From Sinohyriopsis cumingii (Eukaryota > Mollusca > Bivalvia > Unionida > Unionidae): a DNA stretch of 64,000 bases. Below the pieces are notes generated by a model. That model was not told where the DNA came from. It searched no databases and saw nothing but the letters and a program-made list of their open reading frames with translations. The first letter of the stretch is position 1. Every line of letters begins with the position of its first letter. The stretch is from contig CM068839.1 in assembly GCA_028554795.2 (NCBI GenBank), positions 10,877,220-10,941,219 on the forward strand. Reading direction: 5' to 3'. Below, piece by piece: positions 1-9,379 of this stretch. The position numbers and the translations under genes were made by a program.

Positions 1-6
1 ATAATT

Positions 7-515
7 ATGGATCTATATTGTGTGAAGTGTAAGGCACGAACCCCTACAAACGACATAACAACCATTACAACAAAAAATAACAGACAAGCACTTTCTGGTA
101 AGTGTACGCGATGTGGCACAAAAAAATTTAGATTTCAAAAAAAAAGCCTGACAAAGTCAGCGGAGGTGACATCGCAGCAACCCTCGGACGACTTCCAGGT
201 ACCCCTTGGGCTAAATATCCCGGAGAAAAGCATCTCCCAGGATACAATTACTGCGGTCCAGGGACACGACTAGATATCAGACTTGATGAACAATCTAAAC
301 CAAAACCGGGAGAGTATCCGATAAACGCTATCGACGCAGCGTGTCACATACATGATGTTGCTTATCGAAGTAAAGATCTACAAGACAGGCATATCGCGGA
401 TGTGAAATTAATTCATGCACTAAGCGCCATAAAAAATAAATCATTTAAGGAGTCACTCGCTAATTGGTTAGTAAGATCAGCGATGAAATCTAAATTAGCA
501 TTAGGCGCTGGATAA
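7..515 (+). pseudogene. Phospholipase A2 protein with N-terminal zinc ribbon, frameshifted
   Basis: Homologue of the intact gene at 58070-58570. The first frame gives an N-terminal zinc-ribbon-like part with two CxxC pairs. It then passes through a run of nine A (137-145), after which homology continues in another frame to a TAA at 513-515. The second part carries the parvovirus VP1-type PLA2 signature: the calcium loop YNYCGPGT and the catalytic HDVAY. Such enzymes cleave membrane phospholipids during endosomal escape of virions in parvoviruses; use here is inferred. The run contains A AAA AAA in the phase that would allow a -1 slip. A programmed shift is therefore possible, but the sister copy needs none, so a slippage mutation is likelier. 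ATG is preceded by ATAATT. Confidence 0.8.
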
Positions 516-524
516 TTAATAACA

Positions 525-1496
525 ATGGAAGCGATTTATTATTCCCCAATCGGATACTGGAGAGGTAACTCAGCAATTAATAAACTCGCCAGCGCAGCAA
601 AAGTAACACGCAAGGTTGCCAAAAAATGGCTGTCAAAACAAGCAATATGGCAAATCTACTTACCACCACCTCGACAAATCAACTTTGCACATTTTGATGT
701 TAGTACCCCCAATGAAGTTCATCAGGCTGACATACTATTCCTGCCTCATGATACTGTCCGTAGAAAAACATACAAATACGCGCTAACAGTAGTTGATGTT
801 GCTAGTAGATACAAAGAAGCAGAACCGTTAGCGACTAAAACAGCCGCTGAAGTCGCCTCTGCGTTTAAACGAATTTATCAGCGAGGACCTCTAAGCTGGC
901 CCCGATTATTACAAGTTGATCCTGGCAAGGAATTTCAGGGCGCGGTATCATCACTGACAAAGCAGCATAACGTTGTTATACGACGAGGGCATACTGAAAT
1001 TCATCGGGATCAGGCAATTGTTGAGCGATTTAATAGAACACTCGCTGAGAGATTATTCGGATACCAGTACGCGAGGGAATTCATTTACGATACGAGATCT
1101 CGTGAATGGGTTGCAAGACTGCCAAACGTGATAGCCGCACTGAATAATGAAATTACCAGAACAACAAACATGAGACCTGTAAATGCAATCACAAAAAAAT
1201 ATATACCCCGCGTCAGTGAACGTGTTTCAACGCAGCCAACGACGCTAGCGTCCCCACTGCTGGGTAATGTCACCGTTAGGTATTTATACGAACCCGGCGA
1301 ACTCGAAGGAGGAAAAAAAAGGGCAACTGATCCTATATGGAGCGTTACAACACATAAGATATCTAGCATAACCAGATCAACTGGGAGAAACGCAATCTAC
1401 AGATTAGATTCAACTGCTCCTCAGCGTGGATTCACACGCGAGCAACTTCAGGTGATTCCCACGGATACACAATTACCACCTCGATCACTTAAATAA
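525..1496 (+). CDS. Retroviral-like (rve) integrase of element A
   Basis: A 323-residue DDE integrase. Catalytic acidic residues are visible at D69 (HQADIL), D132 (QVDPGKEF) and E167 (IVERFNR). After the core comes a C-terminal domain with a YLYEPGELEGG region and an IYRLDS...RGFTREQL motif, the usual position of the DNA or chromatin-binding part in Polinton integrases. No clear chromodomain is seen. It should insert the linear viral genome into host DNA. It starts 9 bp after the PLA2 stop and its 3' end overlaps that of the convergent polymerase gene by 8 bp. It is closely related to 58573-59544, differing mainly by a short indel before the C-terminal domain. The frame is intact. Confidence 0.93.
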   Translation: MEAIYYSPIGYWRGNSAINKLASAAKVTRKVAKKWLSKQAIWQIYLPPPRQINFAHFDVSTPNEVHQADILFLPHDTVRRKTYKYALTVVDVASRYKEAEPLATKTAAEVASAFKRIYQRGPLSWPRLLQVDPGKEFQGAVSSLTKQHNVVIRRGHTEIHRDQAIVERFNRTLAERLFGYQYAREFIYDTRSREWVARLPNVIAALNNEITRTTNMRPVNAITKKYIPRVSERVSTQPTTLASPLLGNVTVRYLYEPGELEGGKKRATDPIWSVTTHKISSITRSTGRNAIYRLDSTAPQRGFTREQLQVIPTDTQLPPRSLK

Positions 1497-4400
1497 CTGC
1501 AGCAACACCTCTGCGTCGATTACACTCAAGACAGGTCAGCATTACATTTTTACGCGTATGACCGAGATTGCTGTCTATTCTATCCACGGTAAATTGTCTT
1601 GGGTCGTTTTTCGGATACTGCCATAATAATAAACAATTACAACTCGCACAGTGATTATTCTGACGCTCACGTAACGACAACACAGCGTTGATATCCAGGT
1701 TAAACTCTCTATTATTTTTCTTATCGCTTTGTCGGTAACTGTCTAATTTTTTTCTTATTTGATCTTTTTGCGTTAACTCAACAACGGCTGACTTCGTTGA
1801 CGTATCTAATACAATTCTTCGTAACTGAGCCATCTTTCTTACTCTGGACACGGCTAAATAAACTAAATTTGACCATTCGATGCGGTCATCAACGATCCAA
1901 ACAGTTGTATCAGAAATAGTTAATCCTTGTGCTGAATGAATCGTCATAGCATATCCTAGTGTCCACGGTGATTTATTTATTGCTAATGCATCTTCGACCG
2001 CATCGACGTTAACTGTTACTATATCATTCAATACTAAATTTTGTTTCTCTGGTTTTCCGGGAATATCAACATCAATATTCTGCAATCGTGTATCATCTGG
2101 TCTATAACATAACGGCACTTCCAACGTTGGAAATTTCTGCCGCTGTAACTGAAATAGTCGCCGCTGAAGTGTATCTCTGACTGATTTTCTACTTGCAACA
2201 ATTAAATCATCTGGTTTCCACGCCGTTAAAAAGTTATCAAATGAAGTCTCTGGAATTATTTCACGCATTATTTCACATTGGACTTTATTGGTTTGTAGCC
2301 TAATTAGTTTTTTAAACTCCTTTAATGTGTCATCAAGCGCTCTGATGTCATCACGCATTTCCTCGTAATAATCAACAAACCCTCTCAACCATTCGTGGGG
2401 AGATTCGCCGACAAATGGTGGTGGTTGACCATGATCGCCGCACATCACAACTGCGGTATTTTTCGTTAACAACAACGTCAGGAACCGTTGTAATGTATCC
2501 AGCGGCACAGTGTCTATTTCATCCCAGATGATTTTCTCCGGGATATACTTCGTTCCCATTCGCTCAGGAGTCCATGTACCGCCGCTGTATTTGAAAAAGC
2601 CGTGATAAGTGCAGGCCTTTACTCCGCGTTGTATCATTTCTCTGGCAAGTCTGTGTGTTGGTGTTAGCACGACCAAATCAGAACCGGGGAATAGTTCGAT
2701 TGCACGAGTTGTCTTACCACAGCCTCCAGGTCCGTTCAAATAAACTGTTCTGTGTCTAGCAATTGGATCGTACACAGAAGGCAACGACAAAGTTGTCCAC
2801 GACAAGGTTGTTGATTTACGATATTCATCTTTAATTTCAACATCAGCTGATTCACAGTACGCGTGCAACTCTTCCTTTTTTACTCGCCATGTTCCCCATT
2901 GATCATCCGATGTTGGTAAATCTAACGCTGTTAAATCGTCTTCGTTAATATAAAACGAATCTGTTGCAACCCTTACCGCGAAGGGAACTCTATTCACCAT
3001 CGACAATAAATTTATAGAAACATAAGCCAGCATAGAGGATCTCAAATGAGTGTACTGAGCTGAATCACCGTCGATATAACTAACAACTGTTCCTAATCGT
3101 TTTCCAGGCATCCCCGGCAATGATATTATTATATCCTCGCGGCTACAAAATGTATCTTTCGCAGTAGTATCAGCGATAATGAAATTTAATTCTTCTTCAT
3201 CCATAATTAATCGACTGTGATGTCGTTTATGATCATATGCTCCACCTTGAGTAAATTTACCTATCAATCTTCGGCCGAGATCTTTACAGTTGAGCTCATC
3301 ATGTTTATACGCCAGTGTGCGTAATTCTTCTTCAGACGCTGTAGGATAATTTAATTTTAAGTCAGAATAACACGCAGTATCAGTTGGAGTTGGTAACCAA
3401 ACTGAGGTTTGTTTTGAGTAACAAATAATCCCCTCACTGACAACAACAGATGTTAGTATTGTTTTGTCAACCATAAACCGCAACAACGGAAACGGCACCC
3501 ACTTCCTTTCGTGGAAATGTCTGCCAAACCAAGCATAATTAATAGGATGTAACCGTGTTGCAAATTCGAACGATTCCACGCGAGCAAATCCAGTCAGGTC
3601 AAAATCAGGTAAAGGTCCGTTAATAGCTACTCTTGTCATTAAATTTGTGGGATGTCCAAATCGTTTAAAGTATTCAGCGCATTCGCCATAGCCAAGAAAA
3701 CTTCCTGGATAGCACGCAATCATATCCACCGATACCATATTATCACTAACAAATACACTATTCCATAAACCGCCGTGTCCGTATTCGATGCAACTCTGCT
3801 GAACATTCTCGAGAAAACTCTTCATGGTTGGTTTCCAATTATTTTTTTGTCGTGCTATATGTGCGGCAACACTTGGAACAGTAAAACAATTAGTTAGTAA
3901 TTGATCAACTTGCTCAGTTGAATATTTTTCTGTGAGCGCTTTCATTTCATTTTGTAACTCCGCAGTTCTATATATTTCTCCGTTCGGGGTCACGAACTGG
4001 TCATAATCACCAACTTCAGAACTTCTAAACAACCATACCGATACCGGATCGGTTTTACTCATTTGATAAATACAATCAAACATACCCGCGGAATAATACC
4101 TTATAACACGATCGCGTGGAAATATTTTAACTGATTCCGTCCAGGCGTGGCTGTTATGATCAATAATTGTTATTGAAGCTCCACTACGGTTGTATTTCGA
4201 TTTATACAATTCCTCGCCTGTTAGCGATAATACCGTTATAGGAAATCTTAATAATTTTTCTAGCGCGGCAACATCCTTAATTGACGCCCCTGTATCTTTG
4301 ACTCGATTAGCCCATGTTGTTATTTTATTTTTTCTGATCTCAGTTAGACCATTTCCACGTGCTGCGTTTTTAAAATGTTCCATTACTCGCTCAGCTACAC

Positions 4401-4935
4401 AATTTAACATTACTGATGTTTTCATTGGCGTGAGTTTATCTACACTTGGTTTCTTTATCGGATATATTCCGTAAACGACTGCAGTTACTGGATACGATCT
4501 GGCGTAATACGGTATATCAACCCCCGTCAACATTCCTGGTCTAGAATTATTGCTCAACAAAATAGTTTTCCTTTTAATGTCAAGGATAGGATCATTTTTA
4601 TCACGGATAATCCACGTGTCATCGTCGTTTTCGTTGACCACTTTGACAATAAATTTTATCTGTATGAAATATCTTCTATCGTCGAGATACCCAATTATGT
4701 TACGCGCGATTGTATCGTTCATGGTAGCATCAATGATAACGCTCGCGTCGGGGATAATTTTATATGTCGACCACACATGTGCGGCACCATCACGACGAAA
4801 CTCTTCCTTGGCATTCTTGATAACACCAAGCAGTTCCTTTAACTCTCTTCGTCGTGGATCAGCGGTTAACCGGTCAAGATCGAATCGAGAACCTGATACG
4901 GGTTTTATTCTGGATAGTCTTTCAAATTCCTCCAT
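1489..4935 (-). CDS. Family B-like DNA polymerase / SF1 helicase / HNH fusion protein
   Basis: A 1148-residue open frame starting at the ATG matched by the element C homologue (MEEF/MNEF). Residues 1-390 are unassigned. A polymerase core follows, with motif A-like VSVDMIACYP (D404), a GRRLIGKFTQGG stretch near 554-565 in the motif B position, and motif C VATDSFY (D659). A superfamily 1 helicase comes next: Walker A GPGGCGKTT (735-743), Walker B IIWDE (802-806), GDHGQPP (833-839), TIHSAQGLT (998-1006) and AVSRVR (1028-1033). The C terminus is an HNH-like zinc nuclease fold (CASC at 1096, TVDRIDS, NVMLTCLECNRRR to 1142). I see no clear proofreading exonuclease motifs. It probably replicates the element. 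Convergent with the integrase and divergent from the zinc gene. Confidence 0.85.
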   Translation of the reverse strand: MEEFERLSRIKPVSGSRFDLDRLTADPRRRELKELLGVIKNAKEEFRRDGAAHVWSTYKIIPDASVIIDATMNDTIARNIIGYLDDRRYFIQIKFIVKVVNENDDDTWIIRDKNDPILDIKRKTILLSNNSRPGMLTGVDIPYYARSYPVTAVVYGIYPIKKPSVDKLTPMKTSVMLNCVAERVMEHFKNAARGNGLTEIRKNKITTWANRVKDTGASIKDVAALEKLLRFPITVLSLTGEELYKSKYNRSGASITIIDHNSHAWTESVKIFPRDRVIRYYSAGMFDCIYQMSKTDPVSVWLFRSSEVGDYDQFVTPNGEIYRTAELQNEMKALTEKYSTEQVDQLLTNCFTVPSVAAHIARQKNNWKPTMKSFLENVQQSCIEYGHGGLWNSVFVSDNMVSVDMIACYPGSFLGYGECAEYFKRFGHPTNLMTRVAINGPLPDFDLTGFARVESFEFATRLHPINYAWFGRHFHERKWVPFPLLRFMVDKTILTSVVVSEGIICYSKQTSVWLPTPTDTACYSDLKLNYPTASEEELRTLAYKHDELNCKDLGRRLIGKFTQGGAYDHKRHHSRLIMDEEELNFIIADTTAKDTFCSREDIIISLPGMPGKRLGTVVSYIDGDSAQYTHLRSSMLAYVSINLLSMVNRVPFAVRVATDSFYINEDDLTALDLPTSDDQWGTWRVKKEELHAYCESADVEIKDEYRKSTTLSWTTLSLPSVYDPIARHRTVYLNGPGGCGKTTRAIELFPGSDLVVLTPTHRLAREMIQRGVKACTYHGFFKYSGGTWTPERMGTKYIPEKIIWDEIDTVPLDTLQRFLTLLLTKNTAVVMCGDHGQPPPFVGESPHEWLRGFVDYYEEMRDDIRALDDTLKEFKKLIRLQTNKVQCEIMREIIPETSFDNFLTAWKPDDLIVASRKSVRDTLQRRLFQLQRQKFPTLEVPLCYRPDDTRLQNIDVDIPGKPEKQNLVLNDIVTVNVDAVEDALAINKSPWTLGYAMTIHSAQGLTISDTTVWIVDDRIEWSNLVYLAVSRVRKMAQLRRIVLDTSTKSAVVELTQKDQIRKKLDSYRQSDKKNNREFNLDINAVLSLRERQNNHCASCNCLLLWQYPKNDPRQFTVDRIDSNLGHTRKNVMLTCLECNRRRGVAAVI

Positions 4936-4981
4936 ATTATAATTAAGACAAGTATTTAAATAGACAAAAATATTATATATA
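4936..4981. promoter_or_regulatory. Compact divergent promoter between polymerase and zinc genes
   Basis: Only 46 bp separate the two start codons. The spacer is almost pure A/T and carries TATAATTAA, a central ACAAGTATTTAAATAGA and ATTATATATA next to the rightward ATG. The matching spacer in element C (63062-63109) has the same length and keeps ACAARTATTTAAATA, although the flanking genes are clearly diverged. Conservation between diverged copies supports a regulatory role; the bound factor is unknown. Confidence 0.6.
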
Positions 4982-5302
4982 ATGAACGGAAACTCAAAGA
5001 GTTTCTCTGGAAATGCAAAGCATTTCTCATGCAAGTGGATTAAACTAAATTCATCAGCGCCGTGTAGCAGACGTTGCAGAGGCGAATACTGTGGACAACA
5101 TGCTCAACAGGTCCGCGGTGGGAGTCTAGGACCGATACCGTGTATCAGATGCGGCATTGGAGTACGAGGAAAAACGCAATTATGTTCAGCGTGTGGGGGG
5201 AAACGCTATCGAGAACTAAAACGGTATTATGATAAAAAAAATCCAGACTCGAACACTCTCTCGGAGCGTGATTACATAAATAAGTTTTCAGACAAATTAT
5301 GA
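4982..5302 (+). CDS. Small zinc-ribbon protein with hairpin-encoded N-terminal insert
   Basis: A 106-residue Cys-rich basic protein. Cysteine pairs follow the pattern C..RRCRGEYC, then PIPCIRC, then LCSACGG, and lead into KRYRELKRYYDKK. Relatives lie at 63110-63409 and 56962-57342. Compared with them, this copy has about 14 extra residues right after MN (NSKSFSGNAKHFS region), encoded exactly by two tandem hairpin repeats at 4988-5028. The rest aligns without gaps, so the hairpins look like an in-frame insertion that the gene survived. It could be a DNA- or RNA-binding regulator; the function is not known. Confidence 0.75.
   Translation: MNGNSKSFSGNAKHFSCKWIKLNSSAPCSRRCRGEYCGQHAQQVRGGSLGPIPCIRCGIGVRGKTQLCSACGGKRYRELKRYYDKKNPDSNTLSERDYINKFSDKL
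4988..5028. repeat. Two tandem hairpin repeats inside a coding region
   Basis: The units are GGAAACTCAAAGAGTTTCTC (4988-5007) and GGAAATGCAAAGCATTTCTC (5009-5028). Each has perfect 7-bp arms around an AAA loop, with fixed outer bases GGAA...TTCTC and covarying arm tips (ACTC/GAGT versus ATGC/GCAT). They belong to a family scattered through element A. Confidence 0.85.
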
Positions 5303-5330
5303 ATTAGACAAATGATTTGCTTATAGTATA

Positions 5331-5882
5331 ATGAATCAAGAATTCGTCCCCGAACAAGAATTTGTTCCTCATCCAACTATTCCAAATTATGAGGCAAACC
5401 GAGATGGCATAGTGAGAAACTACAGGCTGAGGAAACAAGTTGGTACAGTTGATAATGCTGGTTATTTAAGATTTACTGCCACGTGCTCAAAGAGGTATTT
5501 ATGTCATCGTTTTATTTACGAATGTTTCTTTGGAGTGATCCCTAAGGGTTTTGTCATTGATCACATTAACGGTAACATACTTGATAACTCTATAAACAAT
5601 CTTCGCGTGGTCACTCAGAGCAAGAACTGCCTACTGGGTAACACAGGGCGTTGTAAAACAGTTGCAAGAAGAGCTATTAAATCTATAAACGCAATTACAG
5701 GTGTATTCCAGTCAATAAACGCCGCCGGTAGGTATTTCGGTATTTGTTCACCTGTTGTACAGCGTGTCGCAGATGGGATCTACAAAACAGCATTTTCAAA
5801 GAAGCTCAAACAGAAGATTTCATTCTGTTATATAACTCTTATCGCTGACACAAACGACGATAACTCCTCCACGAGTGTGTAA
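5331..5882 (+). CDS. Free-standing HNH endonuclease of the phage homing type
   Basis: A 183-residue protein. The N terminus has a NUMOD4-like start (VPHPTIPNYEANRDGIVR). The HNH core reads YLCHRFIYE...VIDHINGN...NLRVVT (HNH_3 type). A C-terminal IENR/NUMOD1-like helix-turn-helix (SINAAGRYFG...VQRVADG...TAFSKK) would bind DNA. Such proteins are typical of phage and organelle homing endonucleases and also occur in large DNA viruses. The collinear homologue is 63420-63917. The N terminus here has a short duplication, QEFVPEQEFVP, absent in the other copy. ATG is preceded by TATA. Possible roles are homing, genome end processing or replication initiation; none is shown by the sequence. Confidence 0.85.
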   Translation: MNQEFVPEQEFVPHPTIPNYEANRDGIVRNYRLRKQVGTVDNAGYLRFTATCSKRYLCHRFIYECFFGVIPKGFVIDHINGNILDNSINNLRVVTQSKNCLLGNTGRCKTVARRAIKSINAITGVFQSINAAGRYFGICSPVVQRVADGIYKTAFSKKLKQKISFCYITLIADTNDDNSSTSV

Positions 5883-6841
5883 CGCTTTGCAGAGTTGTCG
5901 TTGGGTCAGAGGATTTGCTCCCCCTAAGAAAGCCACCTTGATAAAATATTTTATCGAGTTCATAACATGTAATCATTTATTTACCGTAGAATATATATTT
6001 TTTTACAAACAATATCCTCGTTTTACTGAATATATCCGACTGTTTTGCTCTTCTGTGCTTGTTATATGACCGCGCTTAAGAAAACATACAATTAAAATAT
6101 TTTAAACAAGTCCCGCCCACTGCTAGAGCGAATTTCCAACTCGCAAGTAACAGTTGGGTTATATACGAAATCGCTCCCTAAGACCTTTGGGTCGATCGAA
6201 AGTCAGCAGCGCAAGCAAAACCATAAATTAAATCCGCCAATGGCGGGTGTTTTTACACCATCCAATGGTCGATTCAATGGATGGTTTTGCTCTGCTGCTG
6301 ACCGTAGAAAATGACCCACCTGTGTATGTTTGTGTCGTCATAGGATAAGGTCTTAGGATAAGATTACATGTTCATTGTGCCTTTGCCTGCTATGACACTC
6401 GAATCAGAGGTTAAAGGTTGTTCTGTGTTGTATCGTCCCTCCCGAGCTTCTAGACCGTTATTTGACGATCTAGAAGTTCCTCATGGGGTGAGTGACCCCC
6501 AAAAATAAACAGATAGATGGATGCATAAAGCTCTACGTCACCTGGGTGCCCACCAATAGAAACATTCAGAAAGAGTGTTGGCCAAAAATAAACGGTAACA
6601 TGAGGTGCCTAAGGGAAAAATCACAACACGAAGGTCTAATATAAGACCAAGAAAAAAAAATCCTAACAAAGGACTCATGAAAGAACCGTAGGCCGGTGAA
6701 GAGTACCCAGTAAGTGATAACCGCTCATCATCTATCTGTTTATTTTTGTTTTTGGTGATGCTAGCACGAGAAACTCTTCGAGTTTCCACGCTCATGCAAA
6801 GCATTTTTCATGCATTTAAAAATATAAAAATATATAATAAT
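5883..6841. other. Intergenic region with inverted repeats in element A
   Basis: No convincing gene. A perfect palindrome GATAAAATATTTTATC lies at 5940-5955. An imperfect inverted repeat, GTCAGCAGC...AGCAAAACCAT against ATGGTTTTGCT...GCTGCTGAC, spans about 6203-6304. A further ~20 bp inverted repeat (AAAAATAAACAGATAGATG at 6501 and its complement near 6730-6750) bounds about 250 bp and looks like a small foldback element. Two hairpin repeats follow at 6767-6788 and 6791-6813, just before the next gene. This is the only long noncoding gap in A and is a candidate origin or control region. Confidence 0.55.
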
Positions 6842-7258
6842 ATGAATCACGAAAATATAAATACCATACTTGTTGAAATTAAAGAATTACAACAGCGAGG
6901 TTTTAATATTTTACTAGACACTGAAACAATTATGTCAGATTTTGAATCCTTGAATGAGCTATCACAATCGGGGAAGAACAATCTCCCCGCGTGTTATAGG
7001 TTCATTAAGGGTTTGCAAGATCGCATTTACAGATCACTTGCCGGGATAACTGAAAATCAGGTATCTGAATTTATTCCACTGTGCCGTGCAGTTGAGAAGA
7101 TTCGTCTTGTATTGTCAAGCGAGTATGAGACTCGAAAATTAATTAGCACCAGGGTGAGACGGTTAAAAGGTTATATAAAGAATCTAGACACGGAAATGCC
7201 TTGCATTTCTGACGAAAATACTAGTATTTGTGACTACGAGGCCGACAAGGAAGTATAA
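6842..7258 (+). CDS. Unknown helical protein of element A
   Basis: 138 residues from an ATG preceded by ATATATAATAAT, the start context of the neighbouring genes. The sequence (NTILVEIKELQQRGFNILLD and so on) is rich in Leu, Glu, Ile and Arg and predicted by eye to be mostly alpha helical with a possible coiled coil near the start. It has an acidic tail (CDYEADKEV). No enzyme motif is visible. The upstream 80 bp hold two hairpin repeats. It sits between the replication genes and the convergent capsid cluster. I do not recognise the family. Confidence 0.6.
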   Translation: MNHENINTILVEIKELQQRGFNILLDTETIMSDFESLNELSQSGKNNLPACYRFIKGLQDRIYRSLAGITENQVSEFIPLCRAVEKIRLVLSSEYETRKLISTRVRRLKGYIKNLDTEMPCISDENTSICDYEADKEV

Positions 7259-7480
7259 ACCGCATAGCGTGTGACTCACAGCACAAAGTGAAAGTAGAAC
7301 CTGAGAAACGCTAGCCCCCCCGCTTAAGTGTAAAGCACATTTCCACGGGTAAAAAAAAGTGTATTATTTTTTTTGCCCGGGCGATGCTAGCATCGCCAGA
7401 AACTCAAAGCATTTCTCTGGAAGTCCAAAGGACTTCTCAAGGGCGTTTTCAGATTTGAAAATGTTTTACATGAGAAGTCC
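7259..7480. repeat. Gap with a cluster of hairpin repeats
   Basis: Contains the perfect palindrome GCGATGCTAGCATCGC (7381-7396). Next comes a hybrid unit with mismatched arms (GAAACTC AAA GCATTTC, about 7399-7415), then GGAAGTCCAAAGGACTTCTC (about 7419-7438). A further unit with AAGTCC...GACTT arms overlaps the end of the next gene (about 7472-7490). The hybrid unit suggests recombination between two subtypes. Confidence 0.75.
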
Positions 7481-7771
7481 TTAGACTTCCAGGATTTGCT
7501 CGAGCGTTTCAACATCAATACAACAATGAGAATAGTTCATAATCTGTTCTCGTTGACACCAAGCTGTGATCATATGATTTTGCTGTAGCTGTGTTAATTG
7601 TGACGACGTTAACAAGAAGTCTTCGTCACCATACACGTCAATAACTATTTTAACGGGGAAATACTGTCCCGAGAAACTCCTTGAGTTTCCAAATGCGGTT
7701 TTTATTGCCTCGTGAAGAATTTGCTTATCATGAATATGAACTCGTGCGTGAATGTATTCACATTGATACAT
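7481..7771 (-). CDS. Small unknown protein with a hairpin-derived segment
   Basis: 96 residues from the ATG at 7771, preceded by TATA. The middle contains GNSRSFSG, nearly the same peptide as the hairpin-encoded insert of the zinc protein at 4982; here it is encoded by the hairpin at about 7671-7691. The last codons also run into a hairpin (about 7472-7490). The remaining sequence (VKIVIDVYGDEDFLL) looks like a small alpha/beta domain. No known motif. Two hairpins inside one short gene make it a good test of whether they are tolerated in protein. Confidence 0.5.
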   Translation of the reverse strand: MYQCEYIHARVHIHDKQILHEAIKTAFGNSRSFSGQYFPVKIVIDVYGDEDFLLTSSQLTQLQQNHMITAWCQREQIMNYSHCCIDVETLEQILEV

Positions 7772-7967
7772 TATACACAACCGTTTTTTTTAAATGCGCG
7801 CCTGCGTGCTAAGCACTCGCACGAGAAACTCTTCGAGTTTCCAACGATGCTGGTTTTGATGGGGTATTTGCACGCGATGACGAAAGTGGACCACTGCAGA
7901 AAAAAAACTATTATTATGGATCCGTTGACTTGTCCTTGTCCTCGAAGAGTTTCTCATGCAGAGCATT
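7772..7967. repeat. Hairpin-rich spacer, with a doubtful short reading frame
   Basis: Contains GTGCTAAGCAC followed by CGAGAAACTCTTCGAGTTTCC (about 7806-7842), and CGAAGAGTTTCTCATGCAGAGCATTTT (about 7941-7970) next to the end of the penton-like gene. An ATG at 7916 preceded by ATTATT opens 41 codons rightward to 8041, overlapping the capsid gene antisense. It may be the start of a gene truncated by a hairpin, or nothing. Confidence 0.45.
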
Positions 7968-9379
7968 TTAGGACTTCACCAGTAAGTTCACGGAGACAGT
8001 CTCGCCACGCAGGTCCAACAAATCCCCCCGTTGGTCGGTGAGTTTAAAATTTATCGTTGACAACCACGGATTATTACACCGCAGATAGACCACATTGATT
8101 GGTTCTTGCACAATCAGAAAACCAGGGGGGTCTTTTGGTGTGAACGTATACAGAATAAACCCCTGCGTCGCCGTAGTATTATCTGATGCGCTGTAACTGC
8201 CATCGATGACGTCACATACAAGATTGACCGCGATAACATCTGTGATATTTACGATCCCGGGTGAGATGTGTCTGCCATCGGATGCTGTACTGTTGTCGTG
8301 TCTTAAAATAACAGGTTGTGGTTTTGTTCGCGTGTACGTGGCAGAAATATCTTCGAAAGATTCCGCGACAAGATCAGAGACCGATTTTCTCAGCGAGTGC
8401 GCGTTATATCCAGGAAGTTTAAAATCTGGAATATCCTTCACCGGAATACCAAATCGGGCTGCAAACTCCGATCTTTTTTGGTTTCCATAATCATCTTTGT
8501 AATCCAGTAGATTCTGAATTATTTTTTGATTTATAATTTCCATCGCGGATGCGAGTTTGTTTAGTTTTTCTATGGCTGTGATAATTTTATCGCGCGAACT
8601 TGTTAAATCAGAAATATAATCTTGAAAATATACTCGCAACAGTTCTAGCTGTTGTTTATGTGCTTGTTTGATCGGATTAAAAAAATGAGCTTCTATATCT
8701 TCTATAAGGTAAAGACGGTATCCCCCCCCCCCGTGAAAGCTGCCCCTATATCAAAGGGGGGATTTGGTTTTGTAAACCAGGCTTCTCCTGATTGTAATTG
8801 ATCTGAAAATAATAAATAATTGCCGTACACGAGGTCGTGTAGTTCTTGTTTATCGGTCATAAAATCCGATTTTTTAGGTTTTGGTGGACCCGGTTCGACC
8901 TCGGGTCGTTTTTGTGGCCATCCTAATACGGTCCGAATTGAGCTGTTGTAAATATCCACGGCGTATCCCGGTGTTGAGATTTCAATGACCGCAGACAGCG
9001 TTGGTTCGTGCGCGGTCACAGATATTATGGCTTCCTTGCCGGTGATTCGTTTTATTTGGCGTTGTATCTCATTGTTGATTTCTTCGATCTGATAACTCCC
9101 AGTGGGTAGCGTAATTGTATCCCAGTCGAATTCGTCAGAGTCGGCTTTGGTTTTCCACGAAAACACAAACGAATTATTTGGCTGCAGATCACCAAATGAT
9201 GCCGCTCTGACATTAGGCCAGCTGTGATACGCACTGAGCTTCGACAACGCGATTTCGTTCACCCGAATTGGAGTTCGAAAATTAATGCTGAATTCTGGTG
9301 TCGTCGAGGACACTGAGATCATTGTGGTCCTTACCGGTGTTGTGTTTGTGACTATTTGCTGAAGCAGTTCTATTGACAT
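7968..9379 (-). pseudogene. Penton-like minor capsid protein broken at a C11 tract
   Basis: Two adjoining frames appear to be one gene. The first (9379 down to 8702, 225 codons) has strands and a LPTGSYQIEEINNEI...SSIRTVLGW pattern. This parallels the IPPGYYFSGQHL...ELFDMLGG region of the element B minor capsid protein. The second (down to 7968) ends in WLSTINFKLTDQRGDLLDLRGE, parallel to the C-terminal strands of B (LDTVNIAIKGDLGQNIPF). The first frame stops at 8702-8704. The second frame has no ATG near its apparent start and is open back through the run of eleven C at 8722-8732. A length change in that run therefore separates them. Consequence: a truncated penton unless slippage restores the frame. 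Confidence 0.65.

Noticed and set aside
5875..6069. 64-codon frame after the HNH gene of A
   Set aside because: No ATG start, overlaps the HNH gene end and has no counterpart after the C copy.
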